From contig JAOAUN010000001.1 of assembly GCA_030157545.1 (NCBI GenBank), positions 124,001 through 188,000 on the forward strand: DNA of 64,000 nt, given 5' to 3'. The DNA is from Burkholderiaceae bacterium (GTDB lineage: Bacteria > Pseudomonadota > Gammaproteobacteria > Burkholderiales > Burkholderiaceae_D). The notes under the pieces were generated by a model. It had not been told where the DNA came from, ran no database searches, and worked only from the letters and a program-made list of their open reading frames with translations. This document shows, piece by piece, positions 54,736-63,782 of this stretch (its first letter is position 1; every line of letters begins with the position of its first letter). The translations under genes and the position numbers were made by a program.

Positions 54736-56406
54736 TTACATATTCGGATAATTCGGCCCGCCGCCACCCTCCGGTGTGACCCACACAATGTTTTGTGTCG
54801 GGTCTTTAATGTCGCAGGTTTTGCAATGTACGCAGTTCTGCGCATTGATCTGCAAGCGCTCGCCGCCGCTTTCAGCCGCAACAAATTCATACACGCCAGC
54901 CGGGCAATAGCGGGATTCCGGCCCCGCATATCTGGCAAGATTGATTGCCACCGGCACGTCCGGATTTTTCAGCGTCAGGTGCGCGGGCTGGTGTTCATTG
55001 TGATTGGTGTTGGAGATGAACACCGATGACAGCCTGTCAAAGGTCAACTTGCCATCCGGCTTGGGATACACAATCGGCGTGCATTCGGCCGCCGGTTTCA
55101 GGCACTCATGGTCGGCATGGGTATGATGCAGCGTCCACGGTGCTTTGCCGCGCAATAGCACCTGATCGATACCGACCATCAGGGTGCCGGTGTAAAGACC
55201 CTTACTCATCCACGGCTTGAAGTTGCGGGCCACGTGCAATTCTTCATGTAGCCAGGATTTTTCAAAGGCGGCGGCGTAGTCACTTAATTCATCCTGCGCA
55301 CGACCTGCTCCAAGGGCAGCAAATGCGGCCTCGGCTGCGAGCATGCCGGTCTTCATGGCAGCATGACTGCCCTTGATGCGGCTGGCATTGAGGAAGCCTG
55401 CGTCACAGCCTATCAATGCACCGCCGGGGAAAGTCAGTTTCGGTAGTGACTGCAGGCCGCCGGCGGTAATCGCGCGTGCGCCGTATGAGAGCCGCTTGCC
55501 ACCTTCAAAAAAGCCGCGGATGGCGGGATGCGTTTTATAGCGCTGGAATTCTTCAAAAGGTGACAGATAGGGGTTTTCATACGCGAGGCCGACCACATAG
55601 CCGACGGCGACCTGATTGTTTTCCAGGTGATAAAGAAACGAGCCGCCATAAGTAGCCGCATCCAGCGGCCAGCCGGCAGTGTGCACGACCAGTCCGGGCT
55701 GGTGCTTGGCCGGATCGATTTCCCACAACTCTTTGATGCCGATGCCATAGGTCTGCGGATCTTTGCCGGCATCGAGCTGGTAGCCGGCGATCAGTTGCTT
55801 GCCCAGATTGCCGCGTGCACCTTCGGCAAACAGCGTGTACTTGGCATGCAGTTCCATACCGAGCTGGAATGCATCAGTGGGTTTGCCATCGCGGTCTACA
55901 CCCATATTGCCGGTGGCGACGCCTTTGACCGCACCCTGTTCGTCATAAATGATTTCAGCAGCAGGGAAGCCGGGGAAAATTTCCACCCCCAGGGCTTCGG
56001 CCTGCTGGCCGAGCCAGCGCACGACATTGGCCAATGAGATAACGTAGTTGCTATGGTTCTGGAAGCAGCCCGGCAGCATCCAGTTCGGTGTCTTGATGGC
56101 TTTGGATTCGGTCAGGAACAGGAAGCGGTCTTCACTAACCGCCGTGTTGAGCGGCGCGCCGCGTTCTTTCCAGTCCGGGAAGAGCTCGTTCATCGCCTGC
56201 GGATCCATCACGGCGCCAGACAGGATATGGGCGCCGAGCTCACCGCCTTTTTCCAGCACGCAGACATTGATGTCGGCTGACAGCTGTTTCAGGCGAATAG
56301 CTGCCGACAGGCCGGCCGGGCCACCACCGACAATGACGACGTCATAATCCATCGCTTCGCGCGGACCGAATTGTTCGAGTAATGCAGGGTTCTGGCTGGG
56401 GCTCAT
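54736..56406 (-). CDS. etfD: electron-transfer flavoprotein-ubiquinone oxidoreductase
   Basis: A 556-residue ETF-QO that passes electrons from acyl-CoA dehydrogenases (through ETF) to ubiquinone. The FAD motif [19 protein letters not shown] is near residue 25; [18 protein letters not shown] and [27 protein letters not shown] are family signatures. The C-terminal cluster has CPAGVYEF then [18 protein letters not shown], the four Cys of the [4Fe-4S] centre. I chose the ATG at 56406 over an in-frame GTG at 56415. The divergent SDR and thioesterase genes suggest a fatty-acid-oxidation setting. Confidence 0.93.
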   Translation of the reverse strand: MSPSQNPALLEQFGPREAMDYDVVIVGGGPAGLSAAIRLKQLSADINVCVLEKGGELGAHILSGAVMDPQAMNELFPDWKERGAPLNTAVSEDRFLFLTESKAIKTPNWMLPGCFQNHSNYVISLANVVRWLGQQAEALGVEIFPGFPAAEIIYDEQGAVKGVATGNMGVDRDGKPTDAFQLGMELHAKYTLFAEGARGNLGKQLIAGYQLDAGKDPQTYGIGIKELWEIDPAKHQPGLVVHTAGWPLDAATYGGSFLYHLENNQVAVGYVVGLAYENPYLSPFEEFQRYKTHPAIRGFFEGGKRLSYGARAITAGGLQSLPKLTFPGGALIGCDAGFLNASRIKGSHAAMKTGMLAAEAAFAALGAGRAQDELSDYAAAFEKSWLHEELHVARNFKPWMSKGLYTGTLMVGIDQVLLRGKAPWTLHHTHADHECLKPAAECTPIVYPKPDGKLTFDRLSSVFISNTNHNEHQPAHLTLKNPDVPVAINLARYAGPESRYCPAGVYEFVAAESGGERLQINAQNCVHCKTCDIKDPTQNIVWVTPEGGGGPNYPNM

Positions 56407-56556
56407 TGTCTTCACCGAAAGTTTGTTTTTATTGACGTGCAGCGATTGTCAGGGATTTTAGCGGACAGCGCCAGCTTCGTCAGGTTGATTGGGGCAGATT
56501 CATGTAATGATAAGCGCTGGCACGTTCGGACTTTAAAAAATACTAAGGGAGACATC

Positions 56557-57333
56557 GTGGGACTTGAAGTCAATTTGAATGGCAAGGTCGCATTCGTAAC
56601 GGGTGCATCCAGCGGGCTGGGTAGTCGTTTCGCCAAAGTTCTGGCAGAGGCAGGTGCGCAAGTGGTGCTGGCGGCACGCCGTACCGAGCGGCTCAAGGAA
56701 TTGCGCGCCGAGATAGAAGCCAATGGCGGCGCCGCGCATGTGGTGCAGCTTGATGTCACTGACTATGCCAGTATCAAGTCGGCACTGGCGCATGCAGAGA
56801 CGGAAGCAGGCCCGATCGATATTCTGGTCAATAATTCGGGCGTATCCAGCACCCAGCGACTGATTGATGTGACGCCGGATGATTATGCGTATGTGATGGA
56901 CACCAATCTGCGCGGCGCTTTTTTTGTCGCGCAAGAAGCGGCCAAACGCATGATCGTGCGTGCCAAGTCCGATCCCAACAAACAGCAACGCATCATCAAT
57001 ATCGCTTCGGTTGCGGGCTTGCGCGTTTTGTCGCAGATCGGCGTCTATTGCATGAGCAAGGCCGGGGCGGTGCAGATGACCAAGGCGATGGCGCTTGAGT
57101 GGGGCCGCTATGGCATCAATGTCAATGCGATTTGTCCCGGCTATATCGAGACTGAAATCAACAAAGACTATTTTCATAGCGAAGCCGGCCAGAAGCTGGT
57201 GGATATGCTGCCGCGCAAACGCCTCGGTCAGCCGGAAGATCTGGATGGCTTGCTGCTGCTGCTGGCAGCCGATGAGTCACGCTTCATCAATGGCGCGATC
57301 ATGACTGCTGACGATGGGATGGCGGCTTTCTGA
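56557..57333 (+). CDS. short-chain dehydrogenase/reductase
   Basis: A 258-residue classical SDR. The cofactor motif TGASSGLGSRFAKVLAE is near residues 14-30, with LAARR after the second strand (NADPH preference), LVNNSGVSS (NNAG variant), catalytic Ser in NIASVAGL and YCMSK holding YxxxK. It resembles 3-oxoacyl-ACP or 3-hydroxyacyl-CoA reductases in general terms. I chose the GTG at 56557: AAGGGAG lies 7 nt upstream. Its stop overlaps the thioesterase ATG (TGATG). It diverges from etfD, so a role in acyl-CoA metabolism is likely. Confidence 0.88.
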   Translation: MGLEVNLNGKVAFVTGASSGLGSRFAKVLAEAGAQVVLAARRTERLKELRAEIEANGGAAHVVQLDVTDYASIKSALAHAETEAGPIDILVNNSGVSSTQRLIDVTPDDYAYVMDTNLRGAFFVAQEAAKRMIVRAKSDPNKQQRIINIASVAGLRVLSQIGVYCMSKAGAVQMTKAMALEWGRYGINVNAICPGYIETEINKDYFHSEAGQKLVDMLPRKRLGQPEDLDGLLLLLAADESRFINGAIMTADDGMAAF

Positions 57334-57752
57334 TGAAAGCAGGTTATACACTGGTGCATAGCCTGCAGATGCCGCTGCGCTGGGGAGATATGGATGCGAT
57401 GGGACATGTCAATAACACCATCTATTTCCGTTATCTGGAGCAGGCGCGCATCAGCTGGTTCGAAGCGCTTGGATGTCCACCGGAACCGGCCGGTGTGGGG
57501 CCGGTGATCATCAATGCGCACTGCACGTTTCTCAAGCAATTGCGTTATCCCGGCGAGATAATCGTGACTACTTTTGTCGGTGAATTCGGCCGTTCCAGTT
57601 TCGAGACCTTGCATCAGATACGGCGTGTGGATGATGCAGATACGCTGGCTGCGGAAGGCGGTGCAAAAGTGGTGTGGGTAGATCAGCGGCTGGAAAAATC
57701 ATTGGCCTTGCCGGAAGAAATGCGCAAGCGTTTGCAACAGTCTTTTGTGTAA
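57333..57752 (+). CDS. hotdog-fold acyl-CoA thioesterase
   Basis: A 139-residue thioesterase of the 4-hydroxybenzoyl-CoA thioesterase/YbgC group. The active-site segment is LRWGDMDAMGHVNNTIYFRYLEQARISWFEALG (near residues 13-45), with the catalytic Asp in DMDAMGHVNN. The beta strand ending VVWVDQRLEKSLALPEEMRKRL closes the fold. It is translationally coupled to the SDR by the TGATG overlap, so both should act on the same CoA ester pool. The chain-length preference is unknown. Confidence 0.88.
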   Translation: MKAGYTLVHSLQMPLRWGDMDAMGHVNNTIYFRYLEQARISWFEALGCPPEPAGVGPVIINAHCTFLKQLRYPGEIIVTTFVGEFGRSSFETLHQIRRVDDADTLAAEGGAKVVWVDQRLEKSLALPEEMRKRLQQSFV

Positions 57753-57891
57753 AGCGCATGGGCTTGAAGATCATGGCGAGGAGCAGCAGTAATCAGCAAG
57801 CTGACTTCATGATCACCCTGTTGCTGTTCAGGTAGCGCCACATGCTGACGCCACACTTCTCGCCAAATTTTCAATTCATTATTTGCGGATA

Positions 57892-58458
57892 TCATTTATT
57901 CACATCCAATATCAAACAACAGCCGCCAGTTATGAGTGAAAAGACGCCTGCTGTTAATCCCAATCCGTAAAGTGCTTGCCGTCCTGAATTTTCACTAAGC
58001 GCTTTGGGATTGTTTACGAAGTCGTTAATAAGAAATGCCAGACATGCTATTTGCATTCCGGCACCGCCTACCGTTAAACACAAAGACATTCCAAATGTAG
58101 ATGACAGCTTTGTGCTCACTGTCAGATTTTGTGTCCCGTTTTGCACATGCACTGCACGTGCCGCGTCCATCTTGATTGCTCCAATGCTGGCTGTCTTAGT
58201 TGTTGATCGTGGAGCAGCGGCTTGGGTAGAGTTGGTGTCGGACGTACTGGAGAAATTTGATTCTTCAGATTCAGTGGCGGGTCTTTTGCATGATTCGAGC
58301 TCATCGTAGGTATCTATTGCCATCGAATCGCAGCCAGTCTCCCAACTTTCAGCAGGCATATTGGTATCCGTTTCCGAACCCGCCGGCAGGCCTGCGCTTA
58401 AAGTTGCAGGGTAAGCTGCCCTGATATTTTTATCTGCAGCGTTTGTGCTTTGTGCCAT
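57892..58458 (-). CDS. two-helix membrane protein with Ser/Thr-rich N-terminus; putative type III chaperone client (module B)
   Basis: A 188-residue protein with the same layout as 49025-49594: a disordered acidic/Ser/Thr-rich part (1-118, for example ATESEESNFSSTSDTNSTQA) and two hydrophobic helices (about 122-146 and 162-184) separated by NDFVNNPKALSENSGRQ. Only the hydrophobic half is alignable with module A; the N-terminal halves are very different, as expected for a fast-evolving exported region. It lies 28 bp after the SycD-like gene. Its own family is unknown. A bacterial regulator or plain membrane protein cannot be excluded. Confidence 0.6.
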   Translation of the reverse strand: MAQSTNAADKNIRAAYPATLSAGLPAGSETDTNMPAESWETGCDSMAIDTYDELESCKRPATESEESNFSSTSDTNSTQAAAPRSTTKTASIGAIKMDAARAVHVQNGTQNLTVSTKLSSTFGMSLCLTVGGAGMQIACLAFLINDFVNNPKALSENSGRQALYGLGLTAGVFSLITGGCCLILDVNK

Positions 58459-58486
58459 GATATTTTCCTTAGTTTTAGCGGTCGCT

Positions 58487-59017
58487 TTAGTGGTTCAGGC
58501 TGCTGAGTTTGGCCTCGGCCATATCTTGTAATTCTCGGCAATGAAATTTGCCGCGCGCGTTTTCTATCGCCATGTCGAACATGGCTTTGGCCTCGACGGG
58601 GTGATTAATCGCCAGCAGGCATTCGCCCAGCCGATACGCAGCAGCGGCATCGTCCTGCTTCAGATCCAGCGCGCGTGCAAAAAGGATGGCGGCATAGTTG
58701 TATTCGGCTAGCCGTTGCAGGCAGGAGCCGGCCTGGAACGCATAGCGGCTATCACGCGGATCGTGCAGCATCAGCTGCAGGGCGATTGGCAGCGCATGCT
58801 TGAACTCACCGCTATTACAAAGCTTGCAGGCGATGCGATAAAGTGAATCGAACTCTTCTCTCGTGATGCCGCGCAACTCACCAAGCGTCGCGCCTTGCTT
58901 CAATGATTCTTCAAACTGCTCCAGCACGGCTGGCAAGTCTTCAAGGCTCGCGCTCAATTGCCCGACGATGGCTGCGACTTCGGGATCAGCGGGTGGGTAG
59001 TCGTAAGTGGATGGCAC
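58487..59017 (-). CDS. SycD/LcrH-type TPR chaperone (type III secretion class II), module B
   Basis: A 176-residue paralogue of the chaperone at 49621-50151, about 68% identical without gaps. The TPR blocks ATLGELRGITREEFDSLYRIACKLCNSGEFKHALPIALQLMLHDP, FQAGSCLQRLAEYNYAAILFARALDLK and AAAYRLGECLLAINHP are conserved, as is the RGKFHCREL end. The GTG start at 59017 follows AAGGAAG with 4-nt spacing. An HrpL-like box lies 66 bp upstream, exactly as in module A. No secretion apparatus gene is in the window, so the machine it serves must be encoded elsewhere or be lost. Confidence 0.8.
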   Translation of the reverse strand: MPSTYDYPPADPEVAAIVGQLSASLEDLPAVLEQFEESLKQGATLGELRGITREEFDSLYRIACKLCNSGEFKHALPIALQLMLHDPRDSRYAFQAGSCLQRLAEYNYAAILFARALDLKQDDAAAAYRLGECLLAINHPVEAKAMFDMAIENARGKFHCRELQDMAEAKLSSLNH

Positions 59018-59082
59018 AGGACTTCCTTTTGAAATAAAAAAATCGGGACGCAAGAAATGAGAAAAAATTTAAACGCAGCGCA

Positions 59083-59110
59083 TAGGTGCATGGAACGCGG
59101 GATGAGTTCC
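59083..59110 (-). promoter_or_regulatory. HrpL-like promoter GGAACT-N15-GCACCTA upstream of chaperone B
   Basis: On the minus strand GGAACT (59110-59105), 15 bp, then GCACCTA (59089-59083). The two half-sites have the same spacing and the same 66-bp distance to the GTG as in module A, although the flanks differ. CGCGTTCC within the spacer is also shared with module A. Confidence 0.6.
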
Positions 59111-59240
59111 CGCTGAAAGACTGGTGAATTTTCTCTAATGCTATGTTCGAACGCTGGAGATGTTTTGAGTTCAGGATCGTCACATATTGGATAATCCTGC
59201 CTGATTCAGGCAAATGAAGTCAGATATTTAGTCTTAACTA

Positions 59241-59407
59241 TCAAGGCATGTACGATAGGACCAGACTGTCTAACGTATAGGCCAGAATCAATTTGATGGG
59301 ACCGACTTTATAGCGCAGCACTGCATACGCACCGCCAAAGCTGATGCCGCCCAGCTTTAGCCAGTACCAGAATGCTTCTTTGACGTGAAGTGAGCAGGAG
59401 CTTGCAT
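59241..59407 (-). pseudogene. chrA: chrA relic with internal deletion and frameshift
   Basis: The minus strand starts ATGCAAGCTCCTGCTCAC (MQAPAH; intact ChrA has MQTPAH), then after a frameshift reads [30 protein letters not shown] and ends LDSLVLSYMP then a stop. Intact ChrA begins [13 protein letters not shown] and ends [24 protein letters not shown]. About 1.2 kb of the middle is gone; AYAVL may come from the FGGAYAVL motif of the second half. It cannot encode a transporter. It is in the same orientation as intact chrA and lies just upstream of the module B chaperone, as chrA does beyond module A. Confidence 0.75.
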
Positions 59408-59523
59408 AAGAACATAAATATCAGACTGGCTCTATTTTGCTTACGGTATTGTGTCAGCCTGTCGCTGCGGCTATCCTGATTGCCGTGGCAAAAATTGCAG
59501 TCCATATTTATCTGAGGAGAACC

Positions 59524-60222
59524 ATGAAAAAAGTATATCCGGATGCCGCCTCCGCTCTCGCAGACGTGGTCAAGGACGGTCAGACCATCGCCGTTGGCGG
59601 CTTTGGTTTGTGCGGCATCCCTGAGGTCCTGATTGCCGCCTTGCGCGACTCGGGCGTGCAGAATCTGACAGCTATTTCGAACAATGCCGGTGTGGACGGC
59701 TTTGGTCTCGGCCAGTTGCTGACGACCCGCCAGATCAAGAAAATGATCGCCTCCTATGTGGGCGAGAACAAAGAGTTCGAGCGCCAGTATCTGGCTGGCG
59801 AACTCGCACTCGAATTTACGCCTCAGGGTACGCTGGCTGAAAAGCTGCGTGCCGGTGGTTCAGGTATTCCGGCTTTTTTTACTAAGACCGGTGTCGGCAC
59901 TATCGTTGCCGATGGCAAGGAAATCCGAGAGTTCGATGGCGAGCAGTATGTGATGGAACGCTCGCTGGTGGCTGACGTGTCGCTAGTCAAGGCCTGGAAG
60001 GCTGACCCGTCAGGCAACCTGATTTATCACAAGACTGCACGCAACTTCAATCCTAACGTCGCGATGGCCGGCAAGATCACCATCGTTGAAGTGGAAGAGC
60101 TGGTGGGCTTGGGCGAGCTGGAGCCGGACTCGATTCATACGCCGGGCATTTTCGTGCATCGCATCGTCGTTAATGCGAATCCGGAAAAGCGCATAGAGCA
60201 ACGCACAATTCGTGCAAAGTAA
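59524..60222 (+). CDS. 3-oxoacid CoA-transferase subunit A
   Basis: A 232-residue class I CoA-transferase alpha subunit (ScoA/AtoD/PcaI-like). The motif [21 protein letters not shown] (near residues 23-43) and the glycine loop GFGLGQLL are typical; [44 protein letters not shown] is the family core. With subunit B it moves CoA from succinyl-CoA to acetoacetate or another 3-oxoacid. I chose the ATG at 59524, preceded by GAGGAG. Subunit B begins 14 bp later. Confidence 0.92.
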   Translation: MKKVYPDAASALADVVKDGQTIAVGGFGLCGIPEVLIAALRDSGVQNLTAISNNAGVDGFGLGQLLTTRQIKKMIASYVGENKEFERQYLAGELALEFTPQGTLAEKLRAGGSGIPAFFTKTGVGTIVADGKEIREFDGEQYVMERSLVADVSLVKAWKADPSGNLIYHKTARNFNPNVAMAGKITIVEVEELVGLGELEPDSIHTPGIFVHRIVVNANPEKRIEQRTIRAK

Positions 60223-60236
60223 AGCGGAGAACAACG

Positions 60237-60881
60237 ATGGCATGGACACGTGAAGAAATGGCTGCGCGCGCAGCACTGGAATTGCAGGACGGCTTTTATG
60301 TGAACCTCGGCATAGGTTTGCCAACGATGGTGGCTAACTATGTGCCGAAAGATATTGAAGTCTGGCTGCAGTCGGAAAACGGTTTACTCGGCATCGGTCC
60401 GTTTCCGACCGAAGACGAGATCGATCCGGACCTGATCAATGCGGGCAAGCAGACGGTGACGGCGCTGGCGGGGTCCTCAATTTTCAGCTCGGCGGATTCG
60501 TTTGCAATGATCCGCGGTGGCAAGGTCAATATTGCGATCCTCGGCGCGATGCAGGTCTCCGAGCATGGCGACCTTGCCAACTGGATGATTCCCGGCAAAA
60601 TGGTCAAGGGCATGGGCGGCGCGATGGATCTGGTGGCGGGCGTCAAGCGCGTGGTTGTCCTGATGGAGCATGTCGCCAAGGCCAAGGACGGTACGACTTC
60701 GCACAAGATCCTGCCGCATTGCACGCTGCCGCTAACGGGCGTGGGTGTGGTCGATCGCATCATCACCGATCTGGGCGTGCTTGATGTGACTGGTGCTGGC
60801 TTGAAAATTGTCGAGCTTGCTCCGGGTGTGACGAAAGAAGAGCTGGTGGAAGCGACGAGCGGTGAAGTAAGGTTCCTGTAA
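60237..60881 (+). CDS. 3-oxoacid CoA-transferase subunit B
   Basis: A 214-residue beta subunit. The catalytic glutamate is in [13 protein letters not shown] (near residue 44), which forms the glutamyl-CoA thioester; [11 protein letters not shown] and [39 protein letters not shown] follow. Together with subunit A it forms the active heterodimer or heterotetramer for ketone-body or 3-oxoacid use. A bidirectional terminator lies just after the stop, and the acyl-CoA synthetase converges from the other side. Confidence 0.92.
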   Translation: MAWTREEMAARAALELQDGFYVNLGIGLPTMVANYVPKDIEVWLQSENGLLGIGPFPTEDEIDPDLINAGKQTVTALAGSSIFSSADSFAMIRGGKVNIAILGAMQVSEHGDLANWMIPGKMVKGMGGAMDLVAGVKRVVVLMEHVAKAKDGTTSHKILPHCTLPLTGVGVVDRIITDLGVLDVTGAGLKIVELAPGVTKEELVEATSGEVRFL

Positions 60882-60895
60882 GCTTTTTGTTCAGC

Positions 60896-60929
60896 AAAAA
60901 GGACGACAGACGGTGCTGTCGTCCTTTTT
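60896..60929. terminator. bidirectional intrinsic terminator
   Basis: AAAAAGGACGACAG (60896-60909) pairs perfectly with CTGTCGTCCTTTTT (60916-60929) around ACGGTG. It has A- and T-runs on both sides, between the convergent CoA-transferase and acyl-CoA synthetase genes, and ends inside the latter's stop region. Confidence 0.9.
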
Positions 60930-62601
60930 ATTTTTGCGCGCGTTCTTCCTCCAGCAGCCGCAGCACGCGCCGTTGTACCTTGCCGGTCGTTGTCATCGGC
61001 AACGCGTCGATGAACTCGATTTCTTTCGGATATTCATACGGCGCGAGCATGCCGCGTACGTGCTGCTGCAATTCGCTAACGAGCCTCGTATCCGACTCTG
61101 CGCTGCGCGTCACGCCTTCTGTCAGCACCACAAAGGCTTTGACCAAATTGCCACGCTCGGCATCCGGCTTTGGCACCACGGCGGCGTTTGCGACAGCCGC
61201 ATGCTTGACCAGACAATTTTCAATTTCGGACGGCCCGATGCGGTAACCCGCTGCCTTGAACATGTCGTCGGCACGGCCCTGATACCAGAGATAACCATCG
61301 CTATCGAGTGACGCGAGGTCACCGGTGCGGCACCAGTCGCCGCTGTATTTTTGCGCGGTCGCGTCCGGCATATTCCAGTAGCGGATAAAAAAGACCGGGT
61401 CGGGATGGCCGTGCCTGTCATACCGGTTTAACGCGACTTCGCCGGTGCTGCCAGCGAGGAGTTCGTTACCTGCGTCGTCAATGATGGCGACGCGGTGGCC
61501 GGGGTAAGGGCGGCCCATGCTGCCGGGTCTGGCCGGCCATTTCTCTGCGCTATTGCCGACGATGTAATTCACTTCTGTCTGGCCGAACATTTCATTGACG
61601 GTGACGCCTAATGCCGTCTGCGTCCAGTTGAACACAGCGTCGCCGACGGCTTCGCCGGCGCTCATGATGGCGCGCAGCTTGAGCTGGTATTGTTCGCGTG
61701 GCTTTGGTACGGCCTTCATGATGATTTTGAGCGCAGTCGGAAACAGGAAGCTGTTGGTGACGCGATATTTTTCCATCAAATGCAGGGCTGACTCGGCAGA
61801 AAAGCGCGCGCGGCTGGCCACGATGGGACGACCGAAGTAGAGAGTGGGTAGCAATGCATCCATCAAGCCGCCGGTCCATGCCCAGTCGGCGGGCGACCAG
61901 AACACGTCATCCTCATGCGGGAACCAGTTTTGCGAAGCGACGAAGCCGCTCAGGTTGCCGAGCAATGCGGACTGCGGAATCAGTGCACCCTTGGGTGCGC
62001 CGGTAGTGCCACTGGTATAAATCAGCACAGCCGGATCGCTTGACCGTGTGCCGACCGGCTTGAATTGATCCGATGCCTGCGCCATTTTCTGTGACCAGTC
62101 CAGGCTGTCTGCGCTATCGCAATCAAGCGTGATCAGGTGCTGCAACTGCGGACAGGCGGCGCGCACCGGCGCCAGATTTGCCAGCCCTGCGCCGTCGACG
62201 ATAGCAACAATGGCGCCGCTGTCCTGCAGCCGGTATTCCAGCGCATCGGGGCCGAACAAGACTGACATCGGCATGGCGATCGCACCGAGCTGATGACAGG
62301 CGAAGTGCGCGACGGCGACTTCGTATCGTTGCGGCAGCACGATCGCCACCCTTGTGCCGCGTTCTACACCCAGCCCCTGCAGGATATTCGACAGGCGGTT
62401 TGCCTCACGCTGAAGCTGCGCATAGGTGACGACCATTTGGCCACCATCGGCATGGTCATCATAGATGGCGATACGATCTGGTTCACTGGCCCAGCGCGTG
62501 CAGCACAGCGAGGCGATATTGAAATCCACCGGCACCTGCCAGTGAAATTCTTCATACAGCGCGGCGTATTGATCAGCCAGCGCGAGCTTGTTGGGGGACA
62601 T
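60928..62601 (-). CDS. acyl-CoA synthetase (ACSM/acetyl-CoA-synthetase-like)
   Basis: A 557-residue AMP-forming acyl-CoA synthetase. The P-loop LIYTSGTTGAPKGALI is near residue 194; EMFGQTEVNYIVG is the A5 motif; WCRTGDLASLDSDGYLWYQGRADDMFKAAGYRIGPSEIENCL includes the hinge; the C-terminal catalytic Lys is in MTTTGKVQRRVLR. The layout matches medium-chain ACSM or acetyl/propionyl-CoA-synthetase-like enzymes, with YPKEIEFIDALP near the end. The substrate is unknown, but its neighbours act on CoA esters. It converges with the CoA-transferase genes. Confidence 0.87.
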   Translation of the reverse strand: MSPNKLALADQYAALYEEFHWQVPVDFNIASLCCTRWASEPDRIAIYDDHADGGQMVVTYAQLQREANRLSNILQGLGVERGTRVAIVLPQRYEVAVAHFACHQLGAIAMPMSVLFGPDALEYRLQDSGAIVAIVDGAGLANLAPVRAACPQLQHLITLDCDSADSLDWSQKMAQASDQFKPVGTRSSDPAVLIYTSGTTGAPKGALIPQSALLGNLSGFVASQNWFPHEDDVFWSPADWAWTGGLMDALLPTLYFGRPIVASRARFSAESALHLMEKYRVTNSFLFPTALKIIMKAVPKPREQYQLKLRAIMSAGEAVGDAVFNWTQTALGVTVNEMFGQTEVNYIVGNSAEKWPARPGSMGRPYPGHRVAIIDDAGNELLAGSTGEVALNRYDRHGHPDPVFFIRYWNMPDATAQKYSGDWCRTGDLASLDSDGYLWYQGRADDMFKAAGYRIGPSEIENCLVKHAAVANAAVVPKPDAERGNLVKAFVVLTEGVTRSAESDTRLVSELQQHVRGMLAPYEYPKEIEFIDALPMTTTGKVQRRVLRLLEEERAQK

Positions 62602-62666
62602 GCGTGCTCCGTTATAATTGTGGCACGATCGTACTATTCACTTCAGCTTCAAGCAAGTTTCCTTCA

Positions 62667-63542
62667 ATGAAAATATCCCGCTCCGAATTCATTACCTTGC
62701 GCGGCCTGCGCACCCACGTGCGCCACTGGGGCAATCCCGGCGCGCCGACCATTTTCATGCTGCATGGCTGGATGGATGTGGCGGCGTCGTTTCAGTTTGT
62801 CGTCGATTGTCTCAAGCAGGACTGGCATGTGATCGCACCTGACTGGCGCGGCTTCGGCCTGACCGAACGTGTGCATAGTGATAGCTACTGGTTCGCCGAT
62901 TATCTGGGTGACCTTGATGCTTTGCTTAACCACTACGCTCCGGAGCAGACCGTTAATCTGCTCGGCCACAGCATGGGCGCCAATGTCGCCGGCATCTATG
63001 CGGGTGTGCGGCCGCAGCGAATTGCGCGCTTCATTAATCTGGAAGGCTTTGGCATGCCTGCGAGCGATCCCAAGCAAGCGCCAGGCCGTTATGCGAAATG
63101 GCTGGACGAATTGCGCGCGCCGCCAAGCATGCGCGCCTATGCCGACCGTGCTGCGGTGGCGGGGCGGCTGATGAAAACCAACCCGCGCCTGCCGCGTGAG
63201 CGCGCCGAATTTCTGGCTGGTGAATGGGCAGCGCCCAATGCGCAAGGTGAATGGGAAATCCTGGCCGATCCTGCGCACAAAATAACGGGTGCGGCCTTGT
63301 ACCGCGTGGATGAAGTGCTGGCTTGCTGGTCTGCGATTAGCGCGCCGGTGCTGTGGGTAGAGGCGAACGACACCGACATCTGGCGCTGGATGGGCCCGAA
63401 AGAAACCGCAAGGCTGGAAATTGATCGCCGCCTCGCGTGCATTCCGAATCTGCAGAAATCGATGGTAATGGATGCCGGCCACATGCTGCATCATGACCAG
63501 CCGGAAGCGCTGGCGGTGCTGATTGAGGAATTTCTGCGTTGA
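62667..63542 (+). CDS. alpha/beta-hydrolase fold protein
   Basis: A 291-residue alpha/beta hydrolase. The oxyanion-hole segment LHGWMDVAASFQF is near residue 32; the nucleophile elbow is GHSMGANVAG (Ser near 106); the acid is likely the Asp in WVEANDTDI; and the catalytic His is in DAGHMLHHDQPEAL near 275. It resembles epoxide hydrolase or haloalkane-dehalogenase-like and soluble esterases in general layout; the substrate is not clear. I chose the ATG at 62667 because the fold begins there. It diverges from the acyl-CoA synthetase. Confidence 0.83.
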   Translation: MKISRSEFITLRGLRTHVRHWGNPGAPTIFMLHGWMDVAASFQFVVDCLKQDWHVIAPDWRGFGLTERVHSDSYWFADYLGDLDALLNHYAPEQTVNLLGHSMGANVAGIYAGVRPQRIARFINLEGFGMPASDPKQAPGRYAKWLDELRAPPSMRAYADRAAVAGRLMKTNPRLPRERAEFLAGEWAAPNAQGEWEILADPAHKITGAALYRVDEVLACWSAISAPVLWVEANDTDIWRWMGPKETARLEIDRRLACIPNLQKSMVMDAGHMLHHDQPEALAVLIEEFLR

Positions 63543-63582
63543 AGCGCATTCTGACCGAGAGCCTGTCTCGTTAGACGGCCGT

Positions 63583-63653
63583 GTGTTTCGCTGAGCTCTA
63601 CTCATCCTGCAAATGCTATGGACAGTGGGGTAGCGTAGAGCGCAGCGAAACTC
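63583..63653. repeat. imperfect inverted repeat downstream of the hydrolase
   Basis: GTGTTTCGCTGAGCTCTAC (63583-63601) faces GTAGAGCGCAGCGAAACTC (63635-63653), about 16 of 19 pairing, separated by 33 bp. It may be a terminator-like structure or a decayed mobile-element end; no transposase is present. The rest of the 240-bp gap (63543-63782) turns AT-rich toward the Fic gene. Confidence 0.4.
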
Positions 63654-63782
63654 ACCATCACAACGTCTATGTACTTGTGAAACGGTGTCTTCAGGCCATT
63701 AATTGAAATCCTCGTTTTTTTATATACATTGGCGTTAATATGTAAAGAAATCTCAAAATTTTATACACGTTCTCTGCTTTCG

